Of a stretch of DNA of 64,000 nucleotides, positions 46,010 through 56,334 are shown in pieces. Below the pieces are notes generated by a model. It ran no database searches. It was not told the DNA's origin and saw nothing but the letters and a program-made list of their open reading frames with translations. The stretch spans positions 10,372,001-10,436,000 of the forward strand of contig OV884060.1 of NCBI GenBank assembly GCA_930367215.1. The letters run 5' to 3'. How positions within the stretch are numbered: the first letter of the stretch is position 1; every line of letters starts with the position of its first letter. This stretch comes from Pollenia angustigena (Eukaryota > Arthropoda > Insecta > Diptera > Polleniidae). A program made the translations under genes and the position numbers.

Positions 46010-46063
46010 ATTTAAAGTTTAAGAAAGGATGCGCTAAAGAAAAGAACCTTTAAAAAGACCCTT

Positions 46064-48099
46064 TCTGAAGAAAAAATCTGTCTTAAAAATAGCATGTTCT
46101 AAAAATAGATCCCTTAATTACTTTTTATATTTTTAAGCACCTAAAAATATGGGTAATTCGAAAGTGTTGAACGTGACAGTCGTACGCATCAAAAATGCAA
46201 TTACATTTTAAGCAAAATATATATTTTTAGGTTTTCTTAACCCTTAAATTAAAGCACTAAGAAAGCGCTGTTATCTATGCAAAAGTTTATGGAGGGCGCG
46301 ATTTAAGGTCAAAGATAATGGCAAAAGAAGTAGCGGTTCGAACGTCAAAAAAACAGAAGTAGTTTTTTTTGGCCATGTATAAATAGGCGTATTACAGCGA
46401 AACCTGCACAATTGTTTAGTCAAACTATTTTTAGAATTTAACATAGCAATGTGCCATTAAAATGTCTTGGTTTGATTCCAAAATCTTCTGTATTTTCTTT
46501 TTTTTTAAGCCAAAATCATCTGTATTTTCTTTTTTTTTTAACCCAAAATCTGGGTCGATACGTGACATTTCGAACGTGAAATTTTTTCCGTAATAATTTA
46601 ACTAAGTATTGATCAAAATAAAATAAAAATTTAACGTTAATCCGAATAGCATATTTCTCTTTGAACTCTTCCTTAGATTACAGACCATGTAAGAACATTT
46701 TTTTGGAATAATTTATATCAAATATCACCTCTTTTCAGGAAGATAATATTAAAGAAAACATACAATAAAACAATCTCACAAATAAGAAATTACGTTTGCA
46801 CAATTTTGCAGTCTGATTGTTCATCTAAGTGAACAAAGTTATGGGTAAATTTATAAAATTAGTAAAATCTAAATATTTCTCTGTAACAATATCGTAAATT
46901 TTTTAATAACTTTTAAATTTTCGGTCACGGTGGACCTTTTGACGGAAATTTTTTTTCTTTAAAATTTTTTATATCTTTATTAACAGCAAACTGTAACCAC
47001 ATCTACTTAATTTTAATAACATTTTTCTTTATGACTTTAAACAAAAAAAAAAAAATGTTTTTCTTTTTAATTTTTTCTTGTTCCTACACAAATATTTAAC
47101 TGTCAAAATCACTTGTATACATTAGCATACATTCAGGGTTTTTATTTATTTAAGCTATTTTTCTTATTGCATTATAAATAAAAGAATTTTGTTTCTGTTT
47201 TCTATTGGCACAAAAGTCTACAAAAGAGCTCTCGCAAGGATTTGTAAAATTTAAAGCAACTCATATAATTTCGTTTGTAAAGCGACAACAATTGTCTGTA
47301 AAAAAATTTTAAAATTTTTTTTTGGTTTTTATAGCGTCCAAGAGGTTTTCCAGGAACGTTTTTTAAGCCGACATAAATGTTTTTGTAAAAAAAATATTCT
47401 GTAAAAATTCAGTTTAAAACACGCTCAACGTTTTTGTTATATAATTTGAGCCGATCGTAAGGCTTTTAAAATTCGTTGCATTTGCTACTTTTATTTTATG
47501 CAAATAAATTTTATAAATGTGGTTGATGTCTCGACTGTTCTTAGTTTTTTTTCTTTCATATAAGAACGTACTTTATTAGAATATTTCTTACACACAAAAA
47601 GAATTGAGGTCAAAACTGAATAAAAAATTTATGCACAAAAGGAATTTTGTGTGCGAAAGCAGAAAAAAAAAAAATCAAGAACAAATATTTAAAACGGCTT
47701 AAAAAGAAAGCTAAAAAAAAAAAAAATTAAATCATGACGACTTGATTAATATACTTGACCTTCTGTTAAATCATCAAAAGTATAAAGAAATAATAAATTG
47801 AAAAATAAATTCAAATAATAAAAAGCAGCTGAAATAAATAAAATCTATTTTACAATTTTTTAAATGAATTTAAACCTGAGTTATTTAAAATATAAGCTCT
47901 GGTGTGTTTTCAAAATTTAAATGAATAATTGTAACACTTATTAATATTTTATGGTCTGCAATTAAACAAAATAATTTTACATAAAACTTTTAAATACAAC
48001 TGAGTCCAACAAGTTAATTAAATGCTAAAATTCAAGCTCCATTTGTGCCGTATTGTAACACAAAAATATAATTTGATTGTTTAAGTAGTTAAACATATA
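46064..48099. other. A/T-rich stretch without a gene
   Basis: No gene is recognised. A 37-bp segment with AAAATCTTCTGTATTTTCTT is duplicated in tandem at about 46475-46548. Poly-A tracts lie near 47040, 47665 and 47715. Confidence 0.45.
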
Positions 48100-48298
48100 A
48101 AGGGTGTTTTTTTAGAGGCATTGAATTTGTTTTAAAAATTTAATGGAATGACCTAATTTCTGGCTTTATTTGCAAACAAATTTAATGGCATTAAGGCTTC
48201 CGCGACTGCCTTATTTTTTTTTGTTTTTTTTTTTTTACTTTGAGGAAACACTAGATTATTGCATTGTGTTGGTATTAGAAAAATAGGTTACCCAACAA

Positions 48299-48880
48299 AT
48301 ACGGAGGTTTGATTTCAAATTGAAAATGATTTGAAATCAAGCGTTTTCTCAAACGACAAACGTTTGATAATGATGTGAAAATCATTTGAAAATAATAGCG
48401 TTCTCAACAAAAAGGGGAAATTATTTTCAAAATGAAAAATGCGTTTATTTTCAACTTGTTTTCAAACGAAATTCTCCAATGTTTTTCAAATGTGGATTGT
48501 TATACCCCAACAAACACGAAGTCAAACCTTTGATATGAAATGACTTTATCATTTGACATCAAACACAATTCTCAAACGTTTTTCAATTGTTTGATTTAAC
48601 ATTTATCTTCAAATTGATAATGATTTCAAAATAAACATTTGATATCAAATGTTTTATCAATTTGATGTCAAATGTTAAATTCAAATCAAAAATAAACTTG
48701 GCAATACTAAAGCGAAAAATAAATGTGATCATTAAAAATGGCGATCAAAGTTACATTTTTTACTTTGTGGTAACATGTGTTTTACTATTAAAAATAAATT
48801 TTAATTTAAAGTGAACAGTTTATTCCTTGTGAAAATTAAAAATTATTTTTAAGTAATTCCAATGATTAAGAATACAAAAA
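48299..48880. repeat. TTTGATATCAAA-rich insertion within the retrotransposon tail
   Basis: CCCAACAAATACGGAGGTTT near 48294 and CCCCAACAAACACGAAGTCA near 48507 start two related direct segments filled with ATTTGATATCAAAT and TTTGAAATCAAA palindromes. The other copy of the retrotransposon (11.6 kb) lacks this block. It looks like one or two MITEs with CCCAACAAA ends, though I could not find the opposite terminus. Confidence 0.5.
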
Positions 48881-49090
48881 AAAAAAGGAAAATAAAACGG
48901 GAAAGTGAAGAAAGTTTGTTGAACGATCGCGGTGCTACAATCCTCGTGGTAAAATTGATATAACAATAATGCATAACCCATATTCCGATGATGCTCCAAT
49001 GAGTCAATAGAGCTCGATACCATTCTGTGATTGATGAGCTTTAACGCATATGTTTGCAATCGATCCAGCAGCTTCAGGATAGTCCTTGAA

Positions 49091-49284
49091 GCCATGAATC
49101 AGAAAACCAAGATTGAGCATTCAGCCGTACACAAAAATGTTCTATCAGCAAGGGATGCAAGTGAGTGTTTGTTGTGAAAAATTTAAGGCTTACACAAATC
49201 CACATACACAAATTCAATTTCTATGTCACACAAGCAAATAACGGAACTGCGCAATGTACAATTTTATTATTTTTTAGATTCATG
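49091..49284. mobile_element. Small MITE nested in the retrotransposon fragment
   Basis: CATGAATC (49093) and GATTCATG (to 49284) are inverted ends, extended imperfectly by A-rich bases. CCTTGAA flanks both sides (49084-49090 and 49285-49291). The related sequence at 11.2 kb is continuous here, which shows an insertion of about 194 bp. No gene. Confidence 0.7.
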
Positions 49285-49539
49285 CCTTGAATAAACTGCC
49301 CAGATATTGGAGCTGAATTCTATTTTCGTTCGGTTATATGCGGTATAAGTAGTGAGGAGATCAGATGGATTGAAGCAACTCTTGCACCGTTTTAGGAAAC
49401 CAAGACACTTGAATGCTTCTATCAACGCTTGAAAAACATGTTGGTTCCAACGAACATTACATTGAATTTTCATGCCTGGAACATCAAGAGTGTCCAACTC
49501 CACAATTGTGTGTCTAGTGGTGGCTTCTTAATGATCAAT

Positions 49540-49740
49540 ACTCATTGCTAGTTTATCAGCATAAACCAGAGAGTAGTACAAATATGTCAAATCACACGAA
49601 CGATGTGGATAAGTCAAATGAGATAGTTCGGTTATCAAACGCTTGGCTCAACAAAGTGATGGTTTTACGCGCTGTTTGACATGTTGCACCATCTAGTTGG
49701 CACCAGAGAACGGCTTTGTGCAATTGCAAAAGATTCGCAT
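49540..49740 (-). pseudogene. Mariner catalytic segment, broken
   Basis: The minus strand reads WCQLDGATCQTARKTITLLS (catalytic Asp codon at 49691-49693), then after a frame change HRSCDLT (third catalytic Asp at 49591-49593), then SLVYADKLAMSIDH. The two Asp codons are 100 nt apart, which fits a D(34)D enzyme after a small deletion. The coding path stops where it meets the retrotransposon fragment near 49510. Confidence 0.75.
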
Positions 49741-50094
49741 TAAATCAACAACATCAAATACACTGATTTGTGTTCATGCAATCAAATTTTCTCAGCCACA
49801 CACATCAGTGTTGTTTAAAAATTCATTCAAGTCATGCACAGCGTATTGGCTTTGCCATTCATACCATGTTTAGCTTCGTTCGTCAATTATTGCTTTGGTA
49901 AAAACATATACTAAGAAAAATACACAAAAATCATTGCTCCGAAGACTATTCAGCAGCTGAAACAATTTCCATAGAAACAGAAGACGTTTTTATTTTTTAT
50001 CATTTCTTAAAAAGTACAGTTGTTCTGTATGTACAATGTACAATGTATTGTTGTTATTGTTGTTAATGTTGCTTGTTACGCTTTTAAAAAAATA

Positions 50095-50462
50095 CCCTGC
50101 ATATAATAGGACTAGTCCAAAGACGCGTGTAAAATGTAGCCCACAAGGGGCTAGGACTAGTCCAAAAGTAACCAAACGTATGGAAAAACATGGTCTATTT
50201 AACATTACGATGTCCTAGGGCAGGACCATGTAACCCAGCTTTGGATTACAAAGGAGTACTATTAAAACTACTCCACGATATGCTCAAGAGGATTAGTTTT
50301 GAAGTCGTTTAAACACGAACACATTTCGCTAATAAACGAAGACATGTCGTCTCACTACAAACACTTTTTAACAATGACATGGTCAATGCTTGCATAACAT
50401 CGGACTAGTCCAATGAGTAGTCCATTTGATCAAAATCAGGTGGTCCAATATTATTTGCAGGG
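50095..50462 (-). mobile_element. GGACTAGTCC MITE, copy B
   Basis: The termini CCCTGCATATAATAGGAC and, in reverse complement, CCCTGCAAATAATATTGGAC are inverted repeats with TA on each outer side. The sequence is collinear with copy A at 39555-39900 in opposite orientation. GGACTAGTCC occurs near both ends and in the interior. 368 bp, no gene. Confidence 0.85.
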
Positions 50463-50689
50463 TAAGCACAAAAACAAATTGTACAATACAACTAGTTTAT
50501 TTGAAATTATGTCTACAACAATCATACCAACAAAGCGACTCGTACTCGTATAAAAAACTCACACATGCACAATTCAAATTTGTACAAAACGATGTCAAAA
50601 TTACCAACATTGAACTTTGATTGCAGGCATAGAGTTAATGTAAATTAAAGCGTATGATTAAATCAACAAAAATAGTGGATTTTGCAGTT

Positions 50690-50775
50690 CTCTGGTATAA
50701 CAAAGACCAGCTTCGCTAACTAAAGCTTCTCTGCATAGCAGGCCTTCGGCCGGGCGCAAGTATTTTCTCCTCCAA
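50690..50775 (-). repeat. Single 82-bp unit inside the mariner
   Basis: Reverse complement reads GGAGGAGAAAATACTTGCGC, CCGGCCGAAGGCCTGCTATG, AGAGAAGCTTTAGTTAGCGA, then TTTGTTATACCAGAG. One complete unit of the array at 24095-24770 is present, bounded by mariner-derived or unassigned sequence. Confidence 0.85.
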
Positions 50776-50779
50776 GTGA

Positions 50780-51333
50780 TTTGCAATGACATGAGGATTA
50801 AAAAAATCACAAATATTTTACCTGCTGCGTTCGCCCTTGACGGGACTCATTATGATTGTGCTCTCTCCAAAAACGAAAATTCTGATTATTTAAATACCCG
50901 TAAAGCCAAAATGTGCCATATCGATAAAGACGACAAAAATCTGGTTCAATTTTTCAGTTGATTCACCGACTACACGAGGCAATTGATGGTTCACTGACTT
51001 TAATTCTTGCACTTGTTGATTCTTATATGGATTAAGGCCAGAATCTTTCCTCAAAATTTTTCAAGTAGAAAACAGGCAGAGGCCGAGCTCCTGAGAATGG
51101 CGTCGGATCGATAAATTCGAGTTCTTTGTAACAATCACGTCTACAACGGCGATTAATGCTTCTGTACGCACGAAACGGGCTGGATTTGGATGAATATAAT
51201 CCAATAAAGTAAATGTGGTCAGGAATCGATCGATATTACTGCGTATTAGCTGTTCAGATAAAGAATTACGCACAGAGAACAGAGCCAAAATATACTGAAG
51301 AACTGAGCGCGAATTTTGGAAAAAAAATATCAC
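50780..51333 (-). pseudogene. Mariner transposase N-terminal part, broken
   Basis: 51333-51061 contains NPARFVRTEALIAVVDVIV and NLSIRRHSQELGL, matching the linker and second helix-turn-helix of mariner transposases, the part that binds the terminal repeats. Further frames to about 50780 have GLNPYKNQQVQEL and MAHFGFTG, corresponding to the stretch before and around the first catalytic Asp. A stop after LCLFST and frame changes disable it. Confidence 0.75.
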
Positions 51334-51477
51334 GATTTGTCAACGTTGTTCTGGTTTTCATCTTTGGGATTGACCAAAATTTACTGAAAATAATGTCAAA
51401 TACTCGTCATTAGTATGACAGCTAGTTCTTCACTTATCCCTATCGAAAATTCTGTATGTCTAAAAACACACCCTTTA

Positions 51478-52475
51478 CATACATCGAATTCTGCTATGTA
51501 TTAGTATTAATGTCTGTATGTTGAGTTTTTAGTAAATGCCTTTAGTGCTTTAGTTGATCATCATACATATTCTTCAGTGCTTATGAAATGTTATGCATTT
51601 ATTACACATCAAAGGTATAATTAGATCACATTTAACATTTTACTTAGAAAACATAATTAAATATGTAAATCTAGCATAACGTCAAAACTACAATACAAAC
51701 TTACTTGCACACATGAACACTTAAGCACACATTTACTTACACCTTTAACACTTCCTTCCGCTTAAGCAAACACACACGTTTCGACACATTCTCTTACAAC
51801 CAAAAACAGTTGCTCACATACACACACGCATACACACACACACACCTTTCACACTCACAAACAAATTGCTTTGTATTAATAATAAAACCATAATGGAGTT
51901 GCAGATGAGGTTTTTCTGCAAACTTCAAACTTAAGAGACAAGTCACATTTACACTTCTAGAGACATATCGGAGCGTGTTTTTGAATGCTTTCCTTCTTTT
52001 CCCACAATTCCTTTTGGCCCCCTGTAAAATAACTCAATTATTAAATGTAAAAGTTCTTTTTATATCTTTTTTTTTTGGTAATGTGTGCTTGTGTTCAAAA
52101 TTGCTGATGCGTATATTGTCTGTCTATCGTTGTGATTCCGAAAGGTATTTAAAGGATTTTATTAAAATATATTTTTGATAATAGTTTGTAGTTCTTGTTT
52201 TCGTTGACGTTTGTTTAATGTTTGCAAAATGTTAAATATTAAATGTTAACGAATATTTAAGTAGTTGGGGGTTTTTAAAAGCTTTTGATTTTATTTAAGC
52301 CTTTTGGGGGTTTTTCTTTTATAAGAAATAAGTAATTCTTAGATTTAGTTTTTATATCAAAATAAGCAAACTGTTTTTAGTACAACAGTTTCTTGGGTGA
52401 AAAGTCTCTACATCTTTAATAGAGTGGTGTATCTTATCAATCATCTTTAAAGAAAAAATCAACACTTCGAGCCTT
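51478..52475. other. A/T-rich stretch with CA microsatellite
   Basis: No gene is recognised. A CACACACACACAC run lies near 51824-51846. The frame at 51975-52178 has no known domain. Confidence 0.45.
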
Positions 52476-52479
52476 GGCA

Positions 52480-52650
52480 CAATTTAACAAACGCGTTAAC
52501 AAGTAAACGCCATAAGAAAAGCCTTTGAAGAAAGTTAGTAGTGCTAAGCACTCTTCATTGATGTTTCTCAAGCTTTCAATAAAGTCTAGCATGAAGGCTT
52601 AATACATAAATTGAAGCTGAATTTACCCGTAAACACATGCCGTTTAAAAG
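52480..52650 (+). pseudogene. Relic of the same jockey family as the element downstream
   Basis: ATAAGAAAAGCCTTTGAAGA, CTCTTCATTGATGTTTCTCA and AGCATGAAGGCTTAATACAT match 54740-54870 of the intact copy, covering the first catalytic motif of the reverse transcriptase (IDVSQAFDK). Substitutions introduce stops, so it is much older than its neighbour. Confidence 0.85.
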
Positions 52651-52699
52651 TAGCCCTGTTGAAGAAAAATCTTTTAGCAAAGTAGAACAATTTTAATCC

Positions 52700-52925
52700 A
52701 AAATTTTTATTTTTAATCAGGTTAAAGTTCATCAAATTTAATTTTCATCAAATTTTTTTAATAAAAAAAAAAAAAGAATTTTACAACATGAAATTAATTA
52801 AGACTCATTGAAATTTTTCATTCTTGACTGAACTGGGAATCGAACCCAGGTTTTCACCGACAGGTTGCCCTAACATGTTTCGATTGTAACCACTCAATCT
52901 CTTCAGAGGGCTTTGCCGGTTAATA
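52700..52925 (-). repeat. tRNA-related repeat
   Basis: Minus strand: A-box-like GATTGAGTGGTTACAATCG, AAACATGTTAGGGCAACCTG, the B-box-like GGGTTCGATTCCCAG (complement near 52833), then TTCATGTTGTAAAATTC and the tail GATGAACTTTAACCTGATTA. The head is well preserved here, which makes it useful for defining the tRNA relation. Confidence 0.8.
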
Positions 52926-53011
52926 CTCACCGCCATTGACATTTAAAGAAATATTAAGGTTCCTTTAAAAGAAAATACTCTTTAGTTTTAAAACCTTTAT
53001 TAAGTAAGAAA

Positions 53012-55900
53012 AATTTATTAAGAATGCAATCGATGTTATTGCAAGCTGTACTTAACAAACCATGAACTGTTTAAAAATTTGTTTTTGGAACGCAAACGGC
53101 ATCCGCCAACATAAAAATGAATTAGAATACTTTCTTAAAAATAAACAAATTGATGTCATGATGATTTCTGAAACTCATTTGACCTCAAGAAATACGTTTA
53201 AAATCAATGGTTATATACTATATGATACCAAGGACCCTCGAGATAGAGCTTGTGGAGGTTCTGCCATCTTAATAAAAACTCGAGTCAAACACTACATTAT
53301 GTGTGATCACCGTGAAGACTATCTGCAAGCAACGACTATTTGTGTTGAGGAGCTAAATCGAAACATAGTAATTTCTTCTTTATACTCTCCACCTAGATTT
53401 TCCATATCAGAAGGCCAATATTATAAATATTTTAAATCATTAGGACCCTGTTTTCTGGCCGCTGGCGATTATAACGCTAAACATACCTTCTGGGGGTCAC
53501 GACTTATAACACCAAAAGGTCGTGTTTTGTTTAACACAATCTCTAAAATGGGTTTAAATGTGGTCGCGAGCGGGCAACCAACATATTGGCCTACTGATCA
53601 GCAAAAAATTCCAGATGTTATCGACTTTGGCGTGGTTAAAAACATCCCCACAGAAACGATTCATGTTGAAGCTTCCTTAGAATTATCATCCGACCACACA
53701 CCTACAATTGTTACTATATCGAACCCAAATAGAATTGTATTTCCGTCAGGTTACTTAGCGACGCCAGCCACACAAATAAATTGGTTAAAATATAAAAAAT
53801 TTCTCAGTGCCCATTGCACAGAAAATATTCCGCTTAGTACACCGGAGAATGTGGATCTCTCTCTTGTTAACTTTGACAGTTATCTTAAACTAGCTGTTCA
53901 ACACTCCAGCGTTACCCCCAAAAAAATTAAAAATAATAAAATATGTTCTTCAGATGTCGAGCGGCTCTTGACTGAAAAAAGGAGAGTTCGAAGAGAGTGG
54001 CAACTTTACAGATCCCCGCAACTTAAGATTTTATTAAAAGAATGCACAAAAAGGCTAAGAAAGTTGCTACAGAATCAGAAAACGGCTTCTCTAGAAAAAT
54101 ATCTTAAGGAACTTGATGCAACTCCACAATCTGACTACTCATTATGGCGTGCAGCTAGAAATCTAAAAAGGCCAGTAATATCTAAGCTACCATTAAGAAA
54201 CTTGAATGGTAGTTGGGCAAGAAATGATAATGAAAAAGGAAACCTGTTTGTAAATCATTTGAAAAACGTATTTACACCAAATATATCTCACAATATTGCG
54301 GTCGAGTTACCACCTGTTGATGCTAGAGCAGCTATTCCCCTCAGATTTGAGATAAGAGAAATCGAAAAGGCTATTTGTGACTTAAACACTAAGAAGGCAC
54401 CTGGTATTGATAAAATCAGTAATAAAATGCTTTTGGAGCTACCTCGCATAGCAAAGAAAATTATTCTTTTTATTTTTAATGCTATTTTACGCCTTGAATA
54501 CTATCCTCAAAAGTGGAAGGTCTCCTTAGTCACCATGATACCTAAACCTGGAAAGGATCACACAAAAGTTGAGTCTTATAGACCTATTAGCTTATTATCA
54601 AATATGTCAAAGCTGTTTGAGAAATTATTAGTTTCAAAATTAACACCAATTTTAAGTGAAAATAGATGTATTCCAAACCATCAGTTCGGATTTAGAAGAA
54701 AACACAGCACAATCGAGCAGACTCATCGAATAGTAAATGTCATAAGAAAAGCATTTGAAGAAAAGAAATATTGCTCAACACTCTTCATCGATGTTTCGCA
54801 AGCTTTTGACAAAGTCTGGCATGAAGGCTTATTACACAAATTGAAGCAAAATTTACCAGCAAACACACACAAGCTGCTAGAAAGCTACTTAGTCGGTCGT
54901 CAATTTATTATTAAAGAAGGAAATTTCTTAAGTTCACCTCAGCCCATTGCCGCTGGAGTCCCACAAGGCAGCATCCTGGGCCCCCTATTATACTTAATTT
55001 ATACTTCGGACATGCCAACAAGCAACTACACACAAACTTCAACATTTGCAGACGATACAGCTTTTCTAAGCGTCCACGAAAATCGTTATGAAGCATCGCG
55101 TTACTTACAGCATCATATATTTCAACTAGAAATATGGTTAAGACAATGGAGGATAATGGTCAATGAGCAAAAATGTGTACATATAACATTCACTTTGCGC
55201 CGGGAATCTTGCCCCCCTATTACAATCAATAATCAAATAATTCCTCAACATTCGCATGTTAAATATCTCGGTATACATCTGGATCGGCGATTAACGTGGA
55301 AATGCCATATAGAGGCAAAATTAACTCAAATGAAACTAAAAGCCATTCAAATTCATTGGCTTATTGGAAGAAATTCTGTCCTTAGTCTCGATTGCAAGCT
55401 TCTACTTTACAACTCTATCTTAAAGCCTATCTGGTGCTACGGTATTCAACTATGGGGCACTGCCTCGGCCTCTAATATCGACAAAATTCAAAGGCGCCAA
55501 AATAAACTTCTTCGAATAATCACAGCCGCTCCCTGGTATGTTAAAAACTCAAACATTCATAAGGATCTCAATGTGCCATTAGTGAAATCTATGATTACAA
55601 AATATGCAATAAAATATTTAAAAAGGCTTGAACAACACCCAAATCCACTAGCTCGAAATATTTTAAATCATGGCGGCCACACTCGCTTAAGAAGAAGAGA
55701 CACTGCAGCACTTACCCAATTAGATGAGCGATAAACACCTATAAAAGTGAACATAACCCGTGATGAAGAAAATTTTGTCTGGCACTGGCAGGAGATAAAA
55801 TAACGTATTAGGTTAAGATTTGATTAATTATTGTTAGTTCATATTTAATATATGAAGATTCAATAAAAAAATAATGACAAAAAAAAAAAAAAAAAAAAAA
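53012..55900 (+). mobile_element. Jockey-type non-LTR retrotransposon
   Basis: The element ends in a poly-A tail (about 55879-55900). AAGTAAGAAA at 53002-53011 and 55901-55910 is a 10-bp direct repeat that I take as the target duplication; the leading A's could belong to the tail. The 5' edge lies only 50 bp before the ORF2 start, so ORF1 (the nucleic-acid-binding protein) and the promoter are missing. Movement would need proteins from another copy. Confidence 0.85.
53062..55734 (+). CDS. Jockey-type ORF2: endonuclease and reverse transcriptase
   Basis: 890 residues, uninterrupted. It nicks target DNA and primes reverse transcription of the element RNA there. Residues about 1-220 are an apurinic-type endonuclease: LKICFWNANGI at the start, SETHL with Glu37, GDYNAKHTFWGS at 135-146, and SSDHTP with Asp211 and His212. 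Residues about 425-715 are the reverse transcriptase: KKAPGIDKI, SYRPISLLSNMSKLFEKLL, NHQFGFRRKHST, first catalytic Asp577 in FIDVSQAFDK, GVPQGSILGPLLY, and FADD at 662-665. The tail has KYLGIHLDRRLTW and a C-terminal region but no RNase H that I can see. Length and order fit jockey-clade ORF2. The start is chosen because the endonuclease motif begins at residue 4. All catalytic residues named are present. Confidence 0.93.
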   Translation: MNCLKICFWNANGIRQHKNELEYFLKNKQIDVMMISETHLTSRNTFKINGYILYDTKDPRDRACGGSAILIKTRVKHYIMCDHREDYLQATTICVEELNRNIVISSLYSPPRFSISEGQYYKYFKSLGPCFLAAGDYNAKHTFWGSRLITPKGRVLFNTISKMGLNVVASGQPTYWPTDQQKIPDVIDFGVVKNIPTETIHVEASLELSSDHTPTIVTISNPNRIVFPSGYLATPATQINWLKYKKFLSAHCTENIPLSTPENVDLSLVNFDSYLKLAVQHSSVTPKKIKNNKICSSDVERLLTEKRRVRREWQLYRSPQLKILLKECTKRLRKLLQNQKTASLEKYLKELDATPQSDYSLWRAARNLKRPVISKLPLRNLNGSWARNDNEKGNLFVNHLKNVFTPNISHNIAVELPPVDARAAIPLRFEIREIEKAICDLNTKKAPGIDKISNKMLLELPRIAKKIILFIFNAILRLEYYPQKWKVSLVTMIPKPGKDHTKVESYRPISLLSNMSKLFEKLLVSKLTPILSENRCIPNHQFGFRRKHSTIEQTHRIVNVIRKAFEEKKYCSTLFIDVSQAFDKVWHEGLLHKLKQNLPANTHKLLESYLVGRQFIIKEGNFLSSPQPIAAGVPQGSILGPLLYLIYTSDMPTSNYTQTSTFADDTAFLSVHENRYEASRYLQHHIFQLEIWLRQWRIMVNEQKCVHITFTLRRESCPPITINNQIIPQHSHVKYLGIHLDRRLTWKCHIEAKLTQMKLKAIQIHWLIGRNSVLSLDCKLLLYNSILKPIWCYGIQLWGTASASNIDKIQRRQNKLLRIITAAPWYVKNSNIHKDLNVPLVKSMITKYAIKYLKRLEQHPNPLARNILNHGGHTRLRRRDTAALTQLDER

Positions 55901-55910
55901 AAGTAAGAAA

Positions 55911-56334
55911 TCCTTAGGTTGCTTTGGTTACTTAGAGAACAAATAAATATATGTTTAACACCAGAAACACCAGAAACACCGAAAGTAACGACCTTCGATA
56001 CTACGACAAGTGGATCAGCGCTCCGGAACGACATGTATCTCACTCGGCCAAAGATTTTAAACGCAGCAAACGCTTTACAAACCGGAATTTTGTTCCTAGG
56101 AAAGAACTTTAGATGGCAGAAAACCCATTTAAACACATCCTTCAAATAACTTGAAGCTCGTTTATTTATTCATTTACTATATTTAATTTCTTGGCAAAAC
56201 AAAGACATGACAAATTGATATTTCAAATACAGATGGCTTTACTAGCCAAACTAACCCATTTTTGTTTACTTTCAGCCAACACTTAGTGGGTGCCCCCCCC
56301 CCCCCCCCTATGGCCTGGCTATGACGCGGCGAGA
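55911..56334. other. Stretch without an assigned gene
   Basis: An open frame at 55919-56149 contains PETPETPKVTTFDTTTSG and is more GC-balanced than its surroundings. It might be a remnant of a mobile-element protein, but I cannot match it. A run of about 18 C lies at 56296-56309. Confidence 0.35.

Larger units (their letters stand above)
45085..46063 (-). mobile_element. Mariner-type element, deleted, with nested hAT MITE
   Basis: The ends AAGGGTCTTTC (45085, preceded by TA) and, in reverse complement, AAGGGTCTTTTT (46063) are inverted repeats resembling those of the mariner at 48100-51475. The transposase C-terminal half lies on the minus strand at about 45140-45740. The N-terminal half is gone. 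The hAT MITE at 45822-46009 lies in the 5' part. Confidence 0.75.
48222..49510 (-). pseudogene. CR1/L2-like retrotransposon 3' end inside the mariner
   Basis: Same family as 10905-11697. The minus strand has VPGMKIQCNVRWNQHVFQ, KCLGFLKRCKSCF, then after an insertion ILKLLDRLQTYALKLI, SIDSLEHHRNMG and LLYQFYHEDCS. The 3' end with CACAATGCAATA and a poly-A tail lies at 48222-48298, separated from the coding part by extra sequence. Frames are broken and it is inactive. Its presence dates the mariner as older than this insertion. Confidence 0.75.
48100..51475 (-). mobile_element. Decayed mariner element carrying nested insertions
   Basis: The ends AAGGGTGTTTTTTTAGA (48100) and, in reverse complement, AAGGGTGTGTTTTTAGA (51475) are inverted repeats with TA on both outer sides. 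The transposase runs on the minus strand in pieces: N-terminal part at 51333-51061, a middle piece at about 51060-50780, catalytic parts around 49740-49540, and the end near 48200-48120. Insertions separate them: the 82-bp unit at 50690-50775, MITE copy B at 50095-50462, and a retrotransposon fragment at 48222-49510 itself holding a small MITE. Without these it would be close to the usual 1.3 kb of a mariner. Confidence 0.8.
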
